From the NCBI GenBank assembly GCA_020850325.1, contig JADZEW010000015.1, positions 1 through 64,000 of the forward strand: 64,000 nt of DNA, in the 5' to 3' direction. The notes under the pieces are model-generated. The model ran no database searches, had not been told where the DNA came from, and worked only from the letters and a program-made list of their open reading frames with translations. Source of the DNA: Methanoregulaceae archaeon. Lineage in GTDB: Bacteria; Armatimonadota; Fimbriimonadia; Fimbriimonadales; Fimbriimonadaceae. This document shows positions 1 through 8,749 of the stretch, piece by piece; within the stretch, counting starts at the first letter, position 1, and each line of letters begins with the position of its first letter. A program made the translations under genes and the position numbers.

Positions 1-135
1 AAGATAGCGTTCGACTCCCGCCGCGGACGACGCGTGCACACTCTCGCTATGGGCCTCGATTAGCCCAAGGGGAATCGTGCCTTCCCGCGTCGTTCCCGAC
101 TCGCAGTGTTTTACTAGGGGAAGGTGAGAACTGAC

Positions 136-1680
136 TTACAGCCCAAGTCGCGGCCACATCTCGTCGATCTTCGCCTTCACATCGTCCGCCATCTTGATCA
201 GCTTCGGATAGTCCCGGTCGAAGCCATTCTCTCCCCGCCACTTGTGGGTGCAGTCGAATCCGATCTTGCCTCCGAAACCCATCGCCATCGACGCATGGTC
301 GAGCTGATCGACGGGGCCGCGGGAGTGCAGCGTATCCCGGCCCGGATCGCAGTTGGCTCCGATCCGGAACAGCACCTCGGCGAAGTCGTGGACATTGCAG
401 TCTTCGTCGAACACGAATACGAACTTCGTGAACGCGAGTCCGCCTAGGCCCCAGACCGCGTTCATCACCTTGAACGCATGCCCGGGGTACTTCTTCTTGA
501 TCTTCACGAACGCGACGTTATGGAAGGTCGCTTCCACGGGCAGGTTCATGTCGATGATCTCAGGGACGGTCAGCTGGATCATCGGCAGGAAGATCTCCTC
601 GACCGCCTTGCCCATCCAGCCATCTTCCATCGGGGGGATGCCGACGATCGTCGCCGGGTACACCGGCTTCTCGCGCATCGTAACCGCGGTGACGTGCAAC
701 ACCGGGAACTGCTCGGCTAGGGAGTAGTAACCCGTATGGTCGCCGAACGGCCCTTCGAGGCGTCGCTCGCTGGGATCAACGTAGCCTTCGATCACGATCT
801 CTGCATCTGCCGGAACCATCACATCGACCGTTTTCGCCTTGATCATTTCCACCCGGTCGCGGCGAAGGAAGCCCGCAAAGAGAATCTCATCGATGCCCGG
901 GGGCAGCGGAGAGATCGCAGAGAACGTGATGGCCGGGTCACCGCCTAGCACCACACAGACCTCTAGGTTCTGGCCCTTCGCCCCCGCGTCCTCCATCTGG
1001 CGCATACCCGTCTTGTGCATCTGCCAGTGCATGCCGCACGTGTTCCGGTCGTGGACCTGCACACGGTACATGCCCACGTTGCGCTTACCGGTGTTCGGGT
1101 CGTGGGTGAAGACCAGAGGCAGCGTGACGAACGGCCCCCCGTCTTCTGGCCAGCAGGTGAGGACGGGCAACTTGGTGAGGTCAATGTCGTCGCCTTGCAT
1201 GACGACTTCCTGCGAGATCGCCTTCCGCGCCGTCTTCGGCGGAACATGCCGGAGGTCGCCGATGAGCTTCGGCAACTGTTTGAGCGCTTCGATCGGGCCC
1301 TTTGGGATTTCGGGCTTCAGCAAGGCGCCGATCCGATCGGCGTGCTCCTTGAAGTCGTCGCACGAGAGCGCCATCGACATGCGCTTGCGGCTGCCCATCG
1401 TGTTGATTGCAACTGGGATGTCATAGCGGCGCTTAGGGACACTCGGCTCAGGGCGGTGGATGCTTGGATGGCCCATGACCGCGCTCATCGGATTGACGGA
1501 GCCAAGCCGCATCTCTCGGCCGACCACGTTATCGAAGAGCAGAGCAGGTCCGCCCGCCTTCATGACTCGGTCAGCCACTTCCGTGATTTCGAGGTACGGG
1601 CTTAACGGCTCACGGATTCGGCGGAGTTCGCCCGCGGATTCGAGCACCTCAAGAAAGTGTTGAAAGTCGCGATACGCCAT
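136..1680 (-). CDS. ubiD: UbiD-family prenyl-FMN-dependent decarboxylase
   Basis: A 514-residue protein with the length and layout of UbiD decarboxylases, which use prenylated FMN to remove a carboxylate from an aromatic or unsaturated acid. In bacteria they usually act in ubiquinone or menaquinone synthesis in the cytosol. The C-terminal half carries the hallmark stretch EGPFGDHTGYYS, which holds the family's acidic active-site residues and FMN/metal contacts, and the N-terminal half has the typical VMKAGGPALLF region. The start ATG is preceded at 12 nt by a TAGACT hexamer with GGAG in between, so this gene appears to have a short leader with a ribosome site. It reads away from the secreted protein to its right. 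Whether it makes quinone or acts on another acid cannot be told; no other quinone gene lies in the window. Confidence 0.9.
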   Translation of the reverse strand: MAYRDFQHFLEVLESAGELRRIREPLSPYLEITEVADRVMKAGGPALLFDNVVGREMRLGSVNPMSAVMGHPSIHRPEPSVPKRRYDIPVAINTMGSRKRMSMALSCDDFKEHADRIGALLKPEIPKGPIEALKQLPKLIGDLRHVPPKTARKAISQEVVMQGDDIDLTKLPVLTCWPEDGGPFVTLPLVFTHDPNTGKRNVGMYRVQVHDRNTCGMHWQMHKTGMRQMEDAGAKGQNLEVCVVLGGDPAITFSAISPLPPGIDEILFAGFLRRDRVEMIKAKTVDVMVPADAEIVIEGYVDPSERRLEGPFGDHTGYYSLAEQFPVLHVTAVTMREKPVYPATIVGIPPMEDGWMGKAVEEIFLPMIQLTVPEIIDMNLPVEATFHNVAFVKIKKKYPGHAFKVMNAVWGLGGLAFTKFVFVFDEDCNVHDFAEVLFRIGANCDPGRDTLHSRGPVDQLDHASMAMGFGGKIGFDCTHKWRGENGFDRDYPKLIKMADDVKAKIDEMWPRLGL

Positions 1681-1773
1681 GTGCTTCGCTCCAGTCTACG
1701 CGTTTGGCGATTCGAAAGGCGGCGCGGTTTGGCACGGACCTTGCGGTTTCTAAGCGACGGAGAGACTCTGCCG

Positions 1774-2688
1774 ATGACCACCTGGCTTGCCCTTATCGCC
1801 CTTGGATCCACTCCTGTTCCTTCCGCGGACTGGGCCGCTTTGTGCGGACTCCGCGTCGCCGAGCTTGCTTCCGCAGAAGGTTCGATCCATGTCTACCTAC
1901 CCGCGCACATTGCACCCGGCGATACGATCTCCGGAACCGTGTTCGCGTTCGGCAGTGGACCCAGCGTGTCCGCCCGCAACCTCAATCAAGAGGTCCTTCA
2001 AAGCCTTGAACTGACCATCAGCGGCAAGACCATTCGCGTTTCCGAGGCCAACGTCCGCTTCCAAGTGCCGAGTGGGGCGTCGGCCATCGAGATCTCCGTG
2101 CGCAGGCCAGACGGCGGCGGGCTCGTCCGCTCGGTCGTGGAGGTTCGCTCGGCTCGGAGTGCCTACGCCGGACTGGCAGCCTCGACGATTGTGGAAGAAG
2201 GCTACGCCATCCGGGCCATCGGGCGGTTCGATGGCGATCGGGATACGACGGAAGTCAAGCTGGACGGCATCGACGCGGGCATCCTAGCGGAGAGTCCTCG
2301 CGAATGCGTGATCTCGACGATGAATCGCGGACTCGGTGCGCACCGCTTGCAGGTTTCTGAGGGTTCGGGCGCCCTTGATCAGAAGGTCAACATCGCGCGC
2401 CTCACGGTCACGCCTCCGGAAGAGGCCCGCATCGGCAGGAAGTCCTTCATCGAACTTGAAGTCGACGGGCTCAAAGGGGCCGACCCGCGCGGGTTTCCGC
2501 TTCTCGCCGTGCTTCGATCCCCAACCCCCGAGCAGCTCTCGTTTGGCGCAGAGACGAGCCTAGAGATTCGGCCTGATCAGATCGTCGATGGCCTGTGGAA
2601 GGGGCGAATCGAGTTCAAGGCAAAAAGGAAGGGCCGTTATGAGCTCCTTCCTCAGCTGATTGCGCAAGGCCCGGCCAGCGCCCAATAG
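1774..2688 (+). CDS. Hypothetical secreted protein
   Basis: A 304-residue protein that I do not recognise. The frame is open back to 1657, but that part lies over the ubiD promoter and is rich in Arg, so I chose ATG 1774, which gives a short hydrophobic start (TWLALIALG) resembling a signal peptide. The rest is rich in alternating beta-type segments (LELTISGKTIRVSE, AIEISVRRPDG), as expected for an exported beta-sandwich protein with two or three Ig-like domains. No catalytic motif or repeats are visible. It is divergent from ubiD and 69 nt upstream of the radical SAM gene, with no obvious functional tie to either. Confidence 0.6.
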   Translation: MTTWLALIALGSTPVPSADWAALCGLRVAELASAEGSIHVYLPAHIAPGDTISGTVFAFGSGPSVSARNLNQEVLQSLELTISGKTIRVSEANVRFQVPSGASAIEISVRRPDGGGLVRSVVEVRSARSAYAGLAASTIVEEGYAIRAIGRFDGDRDTTEVKLDGIDAGILAESPRECVISTMNRGLGAHRLQVSEGSGALDQKVNIARLTVTPPEEARIGRKSFIELEVDGLKGADPRGFPLLAVLRSPTPEQLSFGAETSLEIRPDQIVDGLWKGRIEFKAKRKGRYELLPQLIAQGPASAQ

Positions 2689-2717
2689 TCCAATCGTCCC
2701 TTGCGGGAACATTTCGG

Positions 2718-2760
2718 TTGACATTGTCGTCATACTAGTAGACATAGAGATACTAGTATG
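2718..2760 (+). promoter_or_regulatory. Promoter and 10-bp inverted repeat over radical SAM gene start
   Basis: A perfect TTGACA at 2718-2723 is followed 17 nt later by GACATA, a plausible sigma-70 promoter. Lying over it is a perfect inverted repeat, catactagta (2731-2740) and tactagtatg (2751-2760), with a 10-nt spacer; the second arm contains the start codon. Arms spaced about two helical turns apart fit a dimeric repressor or autoregulator. The same ACTAGTATG start context recurs at the antitoxin gene near 33.68 kb. Confidence 0.55.
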
Positions 2761-3633
2761 CAACTCGCCCTCTTAGACGTCCCGGTTGCCCCGCTCGTTG
2801 ATCGATGGCGGAGTGAATCGCCGTTGCCTCGTGTCAGTGAGCACTTGGATGTTCGCTGGTCGGAGACGTCTCCGGTTCTGAATCGCGGCACTGGACACTT
2901 GCGCGACTACGACTTCGCGGTCAATTCCTACCGAGGCTGTCAGTTCGGTTGCTCCTATTGCTACGCCGCGCTGTTTGTCCCCGATGAGCAGGATCGCAAG
3001 GCGTGGGGGCGATGGGTCGTCGTCAAAGAACGGTCGGTCGCCCAAGTACGCTCTAAGCAAATCGACGGCCTCAAGCTCTACATGAGCAGCGCGACCGACC
3101 CCTACCAGCCGATCGAGCGCGAGCTGGAGCTCACTCGCGGATTGCTTGAGGAGTTCTTGGCCAAGCGTACGCCGCCGCGGCTCGTTATCCAAACCCGAAG
3201 CCCGCTAGTGACGCGCGACATCGATCTGCTGGCCCGATTCCCCCACGTTCGCGTCAATGTTTCGATTACGACCGACAACGAAGAGGTCCGCAAACGGTTC
3301 GAGCCTTCATGCCCGAGCATCTCGCGGCGGCTCGCCGCGGTACGGGAACTGCGCGAAGCGGGCATCAAGACCCACATCTGCGTCTCGCCGATGTTGCCGA
3401 TTCACAACCCGGCTCGATTTGCCGAACAGCTTCGTGCGAGCGGCGCCAACGCGGTGGTCGTGACCGGTTTGCACGAGGGCGACACGCTCTTCGCGGCGGG
3501 AACCCGGCCGGAAGGCGTAGCCCAGGCCCGACAGCTTGGGCATGGACGAGATCGGGTGTCCGTGGTCCTGCGAGAACTCGGCAACCGGCTCGACAATCTG
3601 GTTTCGACAACGGCAGGATTTGGCCCTGAGTAG
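2758..3633 (+). CDS. SPL-like (Rv2578c-type) radical SAM protein
   Basis: A 291-residue radical SAM protein. The iron-sulfur ligands are Cys61, Cys65 and Cys68 in RGCQFGCSYCYA, a CxxxCxxC motif that would hold the 4Fe-4S cluster and S-adenosylmethionine. The following STDPYQPIE-type segment (here SATDPYQPIERELELTR) and TRSPLVTRD are typical of the spore-photoproduct-lyase-like / Rv2578c family. That family is widespread in non-spore-formers and of unclear substrate; DNA repair is suggested by the name only. The start ATG 2758 sits inside an inverted repeat with a near-consensus promoter, so it is probably its own regulated unit with little or no leader. The protein lacks the longer C-terminal domain of true spore photoproduct lyase. 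Confidence 0.85.
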   Translation: MQLALLDVPVAPLVDRWRSESPLPRVSEHLDVRWSETSPVLNRGTGHLRDYDFAVNSYRGCQFGCSYCYAALFVPDEQDRKAWGRWVVVKERSVAQVRSKQIDGLKLYMSSATDPYQPIERELELTRGLLEEFLAKRTPPRLVIQTRSPLVTRDIDLLARFPHVRVNVSITTDNEEVRKRFEPSCPSISRRLAAVRELREAGIKTHICVSPMLPIHNPARFAEQLRASGANAVVVTGLHEGDTLFAAGTRPEGVAQARQLGHGRDRVSVVLRELGNRLDNLVSTTAGFGPE

Positions 3634-3731
3634 GCTGCCCGTTCGCCTCTCACCCTCAAGTTTTTAGCGTGAATCACCGAAGAAATACCAGGTGACGACG
3701 TCGCCTAAGTTGAAGGGATTCCGCATACTCC

Positions 3732-4004
3732 ATGGGAAACAAGAAGCGAGTTCGAGGGGCCGAGCGGGCCGTGGCCATCAGTGCCGCCAGCGTCATCACT
3801 GGCGTCGAAGTGCACACCCTGCGCTATTGGGAACGTGAGTTCGCCGACTTTTTGCAACCCCTTCGCACGGATGGCGGACAGCGCCGATACCGACCCGAGG
3901 ACATTCAAACCCTCTTTGTGATCAAGCGGTTGCTTAGGGATGAGATGTTCAGCATCGCCGGAGCCCGCAAGTACCTCGTCCAGACTCAGCTGAGGGCGGC
4001 ATGA
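3732..4004 (+). CDS. MerR-type winged-helix transcriptional regulator (short)
   Basis: A 90-residue protein made almost only of a MerR DNA-binding head. Residues 15-80 contain ISAASVITGVEVHTLRYWERE, a shortened helix-turn-helix, and GGQRRYRPEDIQTL, the wing and second helix typical of MerR. There is no long coiled coil or effector domain, so it resembles the small MerR-like proteins fused or coupled to partners. It overlaps the next gene by ATGA at 4001-4004, implying coupled translation with the glycosyltransferase. I see no MerR-type operator with a 19-bp spacer upstream. Its ligand and targets are unknown. Confidence 0.8.
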   Translation: MGNKKRVRGAERAVAISAASVITGVEVHTLRYWEREFADFLQPLRTDGGQRRYRPEDIQTLFVIKRLLRDEMFSIAGARKYLVQTQLRAA

Positions 4005-6040
4005 GCGCGGACACCCGTCCGGTTCGCAGACTCCTCAAAGCCTACAAACACGAAGAGGCCGAACAGCTTCTCACCGCTCTGCTTGCCGACAACCCCAACG
4101 ACCCCGAACTCCAGGCCGAACTCGGCGTTCTTTACGCCTACACCCAGCGTGAGTTCGAAGCGGTCGAATGTCTTGCCAAGGCCGGAGATTCAGATTCCGC
4201 GAACGAGCTCCGCCAGATCCTCGCCAACTACTTTCACTGCCGCTCTCAACTCGCGGCCCGGCTCGGAGCCGAGGACCCCAAAGGCAAGCAAGCCCTCAAG
4301 GCCGTGGGCGGCACCCCCGATCCTAATGTCGGCATCAGTTTGACGGCCTGTCTGATCGTCAAAAACGAATCAAAGAACCTCGATCGCTGCCTGAACTCGC
4401 TAAAGACGGTCTGCGATGAGATCGTGGTCGTGGACACGGGATCGACGGACGACACGGTTAAGATCGCCGAGAAGCACGGCGCGAAGATCGGCCACTTCCC
4501 GTGGTGCGACGACTTTGCCGCGGCCCGCAATGTTAGCCTTGATTTGGCCACCGGCCACTGGGCGCTCTGGATCGATGCCGACGAGGAACTCGACGCCGGC
4601 TCGATCAATGCGGTCCGCGAAGGACTGATCCGGCCGCAGTTCGGCGGCTACTTCGTGCGCATCGTCAACTACGTCAGCGAGGACGGCACGGCGAACCAGT
4701 ACGTCCACAGCCCGGTGCGCATCTTCCAGCGCCGCCCCGAGATTCGCTTCGTGGGACGCATCCACGAGCAGGTGCTACAGGCGTTTGAAGAGCACGGCTT
4801 TGTTGCGGCAAGCCTCAGCAATGTCACGCTGCACCACTACGGCTATCGCCCGTCCGAAATGGACGAGAAGCAGAAACTCGACCGTACGATTTCGATGCTG
4901 GAGCGCGAGGTGCGCGAGCATCCTCGTGACGCGTTCCATTGGTTCAACTTGGCCAACGCGTACAGTGTGGGGCGCCGGTGTGCGGACGCCGAGCGAGCCG
5001 CTCGCGTCTGCCTGAACTACGTGCCCGACGGTGCCCCGTACGCGCCAGTCGCCTACCAGATTCTAACCTCTGCCTTGATCGCCCAGGACAAGTGCGACGA
5101 GGCGCTCCAGGAGTGCCACGTCGGAGACGTCCGAGGCATCACGACCGTCATCAACGAGTTTGATCGAGCTCATGCCCTCTACAAGCTCGGCCGCCCCGGC
5201 GAGGCGCTCAAGGCGATCGATCGGTGCCTCGAAATGCCGTGGCCGCCCGATCTCACCGGCGACTACGGAATCAAGACTTACAAGGGTCATGTCCTAAAGG
5301 CCCAGATTCTGGTGAAGCTGGGCGATGCCGAGGGCGCGTTGGCGCTGACCGAAGCCGCGCTGCAGACTGATCCCGGATTCGGCATTGGCTGGTACGCCCA
5401 CGGACTTGCGCTACAGGCGCTGAACAAGTGGTCAGACGCTGCCAAGGCCTTTCTGCAGGCGTCGAAGGCAACTGGACTAGAACCCTGCCGGCGGTTGGCC
5501 GGAGACATGTGGCGCGAGGCGAACGAGCCCCAGCGCGCCCTCGATGCCTATGGCGAGTGGCTCAGCACGCACCCGCACGATGCTGAAGCGCTCGCGGGCT
5601 GGCTCAATGCGGCCGAAGAGCTCGGTAATCCCGATGTGCTCCGCCACGGATACGAGCAGCTGCTGCAGAACAAGATCGAGTCGCCGGAGATTTGGGTCAA
5701 CTACGGTCGAGCCCTCACCGGAGCTAACCTTTTCGAGGAGGCGCTTGGGGCGTTCGCTCAGGCGCTCAAGCACGACCCGAGCCACGCAAACGCCTACTTC
5801 AACGCGGGCGATCTGCTATACCAGGCGGGCCGCTACCAAGATGCAGCGGAGTGGTACGAACAAGGACTGCGCTACGCGCCGACGTTTGCCCAGGGCTGGT
5901 TTGTGCTCGGAAACTGTTTCGCTCAACTAGGCCTCAACAAGGGCGCAGAGCTTGCCTATGGGCAAGTTTTAGCATTTGAACCTGATCATTTCGAGGCACG
6001 CAACAACTTGAAGACGATCCGCGAATGGGCCGCCGCGTAG
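4001..6040 (+). CDS. TPR-containing family 2 glycosyltransferase
   Basis: A 679-residue cytosolic protein. Residues about 1-90 are helical TPR-like. Residues about 113-300 form a GT-A glycosyltransferase: LTACLIVKNESKNLDRCLNSL, the VVDTGSTDDT nucleotide-binding segment and the metal-binding DxD-like WIDADEE. The rest is at least eight tetratricopeptide repeats, clearest near the C-terminus (HANAYFNAGDLLYQAGRYQDAAEWYEQGL). This architecture is common in Firmicutes and Armatimonadota SPBc2-type glycosyltransferases, which modify surface polymers or proteins. The acceptor is not identifiable. It is translationally coupled to the small MerR gene. It converges on polA with only 15 nt between stop codons. 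Confidence 0.88.
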   Translation: MSADTRPVRRLLKAYKHEEAEQLLTALLADNPNDPELQAELGVLYAYTQREFEAVECLAKAGDSDSANELRQILANYFHCRSQLAARLGAEDPKGKQALKAVGGTPDPNVGISLTACLIVKNESKNLDRCLNSLKTVCDEIVVVDTGSTDDTVKIAEKHGAKIGHFPWCDDFAAARNVSLDLATGHWALWIDADEELDAGSINAVREGLIRPQFGGYFVRIVNYVSEDGTANQYVHSPVRIFQRRPEIRFVGRIHEQVLQAFEEHGFVAASLSNVTLHHYGYRPSEMDEKQKLDRTISMLEREVREHPRDAFHWFNLANAYSVGRRCADAERAARVCLNYVPDGAPYAPVAYQILTSALIAQDKCDEALQECHVGDVRGITTVINEFDRAHALYKLGRPGEALKAIDRCLEMPWPPDLTGDYGIKTYKGHVLKAQILVKLGDAEGALALTEAALQTDPGFGIGWYAHGLALQALNKWSDAAKAFLQASKATGLEPCRRLAGDMWREANEPQRALDAYGEWLSTHPHDAEALAGWLNAAEELGNPDVLRHGYEQLLQNKIESPEIWVNYGRALTGANLFEEALGAFAQALKHDPSHANAYFNAGDLLYQAGRYQDAAEWYEQGLRYAPTFAQGWFVLGNCFAQLGLNKGAELAYGQVLAFEPDHFEARNNLKTIREWAAA

Positions 6041-6055
6041 GGATGAAGACTCACG

Positions 6056-8656
6056 TTAGTCCCGAGCTATCTCCACCATTTCCGCCCAGTTCGCTCCGAC
6101 CTTCGCATCCACCTCGACCGGAACCGAGAGCGGCAGCGCATTCTCCATCGCCTCTCGGATCGGGGAAATGAGATGGTCCTCACCTTCGGCGAGTTCGAAC
6201 ACGAGTTCGTCGTGAACCTGGAGCAGCATCCGCGTCTTGACTCCTGACATCAGCTTGTCCACCTGGATCATCGCCAGCTTGATCATGTCGCTAGCCGTGC
6301 CTTGGATCGGGGCGTTCATCGCCTGCCGCTCGGCATACATGCGCTCATTGCGGTTCGCGTTGTGGATGTCCGGGAAGTAGCGCCGCCGCCCGCACAGCGT
6401 GGTTGTGAACCCCTTGCTGCGCGCTTCTTGGACCGTCGCCTCGGTGAACCCCTTCACCTTGGGGAACCGCTCGCGATATTGCTCGATGAGGGTACGGGCC
6501 TCCATGATCGAGAATCCACCGCCGAGCTGGTTGGCGAGACCGTACTCAGTGACGCCATACAAGACCGCGTAGTTGAGGAGCTTGGCGAGGCGTCGCTGCT
6601 CCTTGGTCACCTCCGACTCGGGGATTCCGAACATCAGCGACGCGGTCACCGCGTGGACGTCGGTACGGCGGGCAAACGCCTCGACGAGGTTCTCATCGCC
6701 GCACATATGGGCCAACACCCGCAACTCAATCTGCGAGTAGTCGAACGAGGCCAGTTTGTAACCCGGTGCGGCGACGAATGCCCGCCGAATCTCGCGGCCC
6801 AGCTCGGTCCGAATCGGGATATTCTGGAGATTCGGATCGATCGAGCTTAAGCGCCCCGTAGCGGCGACGGTTTGGTTGTACGTGGTGTGGATACGACCGT
6901 CCTCGGCGATCAGCTTCGGCAAAGCGTCGGCGTATGTCGACTTCAGCTTCGACAGCTCGCGCCAGTTCAGCACGTTGCCGACAATCGGAAACGCCGGGGC
7001 TAGCGGCTGAAGCACTTCGGCACCCGTCGGATACCCGGTCTTCCCCTTCTTCACGCCCGGGATCATCATCTTCTCGAAAAGTACGTCGCCCAACTGCTTC
7101 GGCGAGGCGATGTTGAAGGTGGTGCCTGCCTCTTCGTAGATCAGTGCGGTGAGCTTGGCGATCTCGCCTTCCAGGATCGATGAGAACTGGCCCAAGACGT
7201 CGCGACTGACCATGATTCCCGCTTGCTCCATTTCCGCGAGCATCGGGACAAGCGGCAACTCGATGTCGGTCAAAACGCTGGTCTGGCCCTCCTTCTCAAG
7301 CCGATCGCGCATTGGCGCTTCGAGCAACGACAGCGCAGCGCACATCTCGCCGCCCGTCGTGGGCGGGGTGACTTCAAGATAGCCCTGCACCAAGTCGCGA
7401 AGTGCGTAGTTTGACCTGCCTGACTGGAGCACGTAGCCCGCGAGCAAGGTATCAAAACGTACGGTCTGCTTTGGGGCGTCTCCCGACTTGTAAAGGGGCT
7501 TGGCATCGTGGATGACCGCGAGATCGGGCCGCTCGACCAGCAGGCGTCTCCCGACTGCCTCGGGCGTTCGGCGGACATCGCTGCCGATGGCGATATAGGC
7601 CACTCGCTCGGGCTCGTCAAACATGCCCAACTGGGCCGACACCGTCTCGAAGTAGAGCGCATAGGGCCGGTCGGCGATCCAGGGGAGGAGACGCCCGTAA
7701 TCGCGCTCCTCACGCTGCACGATCTCGAGCTGTTCGACTTCGACCTTGACGGGCTTGGCGTCGGCCTCCTGATTCTCCCGGTACTTCCCGAGCACCACCG
7801 GCATCCGACGGACCTGGGATCGCAGTTCGTATTGCTCAAGGATCGCCCGTGCGTGCTCGTACTCTTCATCGCTCAGCTGGAAGGGCTCGAAGTTGTAGTT
7901 CACCGGCGCTTTGGTGTCGATCGTCGCCAGCCATCGCGACTTGAGCATCTGCTCCTTGGCCGGTTCGATCTTCTTCTGGAACTTGGGATCGACCTCGTCC
8001 CACCGATCGAGCAGATCCTGTATTCCCTGAAACTTCTGCAGCAGCGTGGTCGCACCCTTCTCGCCGATGCCGGGAACGCCCGGGATGTTGTCGCTGGTAT
8101 CGCCGACGATGGCCTTGTAGTCAGGAATGAGGGCGGGTGGAAAGCCGTAGCGCCCAAACACCTCGCCGGGGCCGTAGAACACGACTTCGGTTACGCCCTG
8201 CTTCATGGTCATCACGCGGATCTGCTCATCGACGAGTTGCAGGGCATCGAGATCGCCGGTGACGATCGTGGTTTGGTAGCCGTTCTGCTCGCCGAGTTTG
8301 GCGATCGTTCCAACTACGTCGTCGGCCTCGAATCCCGGCGCTTCGATCATCGGAATGCCAAGACCCGTGATCAGCTCACGGGCCACCCCAAGCTGTGATC
8401 GAAGTTCATCGGGGGTCTCCCGCCGGGTGCCCTTGTACTCCGAGTACTCGGCGTGTCGGAACGTCTTTCCGGGCGCATCCATGGCCACGACAACCGCGTC
8501 GGGGTCATCCTTTTCGAGGATGAAGAAGAGCATGCTGACAAAGCCGTACAGCGCGTTCGTAGGCCGACCGTCGCTGGTGCTGAGGTAGCGCGTCGCGTAG
8601 AACGCGCGATAGAGGAGGCTGTAGCCGTCGAGGATCACCAGGTGCTTGGTGGCCAT
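6056..8656 (-). CDS. polA: DNA polymerase I
   Basis: An 866-residue Pol I that fills gaps in repair and replaces Okazaki primers. The N-terminal 5'-3' nuclease (about 1-290) has GYSLLYRAF, the acidic FEADDVVGTIA and the helix-hairpin-helix GVPGIGEKGATTLL. The C-terminal polymerase has motif A DYSQIELRVLAHM, the O-helix RRLAKLLNYAVLYG and motif C QVHDELVFEL. The middle 3'-5' exonuclease domain is present but begins YFETVSA where active enzymes have D-x-E, so proofreading is probably lost, as in Thermus and many other bacteria. I chose ATG 8656 (MATKHLVILDG) over the longer frame to 8704 because that extension overlaps the htrA terminator hairpin. A TACGGT hexamer lies 7 nt before this ATG, consistent with a leaderless transcript. 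Confidence 0.95.
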   Translation of the reverse strand: MATKHLVILDGYSLLYRAFYATRYLSTSDGRPTNALYGFVSMLFFILEKDDPDAVVVAMDAPGKTFRHAEYSEYKGTRRETPDELRSQLGVARELITGLGIPMIEAPGFEADDVVGTIAKLGEQNGYQTTIVTGDLDALQLVDEQIRVMTMKQGVTEVVFYGPGEVFGRYGFPPALIPDYKAIVGDTSDNIPGVPGIGEKGATTLLQKFQGIQDLLDRWDEVDPKFQKKIEPAKEQMLKSRWLATIDTKAPVNYNFEPFQLSDEEYEHARAILEQYELRSQVRRMPVVLGKYRENQEADAKPVKVEVEQLEIVQREERDYGRLLPWIADRPYALYFETVSAQLGMFDEPERVAYIAIGSDVRRTPEAVGRRLLVERPDLAVIHDAKPLYKSGDAPKQTVRFDTLLAGYVLQSGRSNYALRDLVQGYLEVTPPTTGGEMCAALSLLEAPMRDRLEKEGQTSVLTDIELPLVPMLAEMEQAGIMVSRDVLGQFSSILEGEIAKLTALIYEEAGTTFNIASPKQLGDVLFEKMMIPGVKKGKTGYPTGAEVLQPLAPAFPIVGNVLNWRELSKLKSTYADALPKLIAEDGRIHTTYNQTVAATGRLSSIDPNLQNIPIRTELGREIRRAFVAAPGYKLASFDYSQIELRVLAHMCGDENLVEAFARRTDVHAVTASLMFGIPESEVTKEQRRLAKLLNYAVLYGVTEYGLANQLGGGFSIMEARTLIEQYRERFPKVKGFTEATVQEARSKGFTTTLCGRRRYFPDIHNANRNERMYAERQAMNAPIQGTASDMIKLAMIQVDKLMSGVKTRMLLQVHDELVFELAEGEDHLISPIREAMENALPLSVPVEVDAKVGANWAEMVEIARD

Positions 8657-8698
8657 GTTCCTCACCGTACCCGCCGAGCGCTTCCCTTGGCCCAAAAT

Positions 8699-8732
8699 GA
8701 ACAAGCCGCCGGACTTTGCCGGCGGCTTGTTT
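8699..8732 (-). terminator. Hairpin terminator downstream of htrA
   Basis: A 12-13 bp GC-rich stem, acaagccgccgg (8701-8712) and ccggcggcttgt (8719-8730), with a 6-nt loop. It lies just after the htrA stop codon. Read on the minus strand it is followed by cattttggg, a weak T tract, so it most likely ends the sigma-factor operon before polA. Confidence 0.7.
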
Positions 8733-8749
8733 ACGATCGACGAGTCGAC

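Noticed and set aside
1-135. A small gene at the left edge
   Set aside because: The only frames there are short and overlap the ubiD 3' end or have no ribosome site or motif; I see nothing to annotate.
6056-8656. Loss of the 3'-5' exonuclease residues in Pol I as a novel feature
   Set aside because: Pol I without active proofreading is common in many bacteria, so it is noted in the annotation only.
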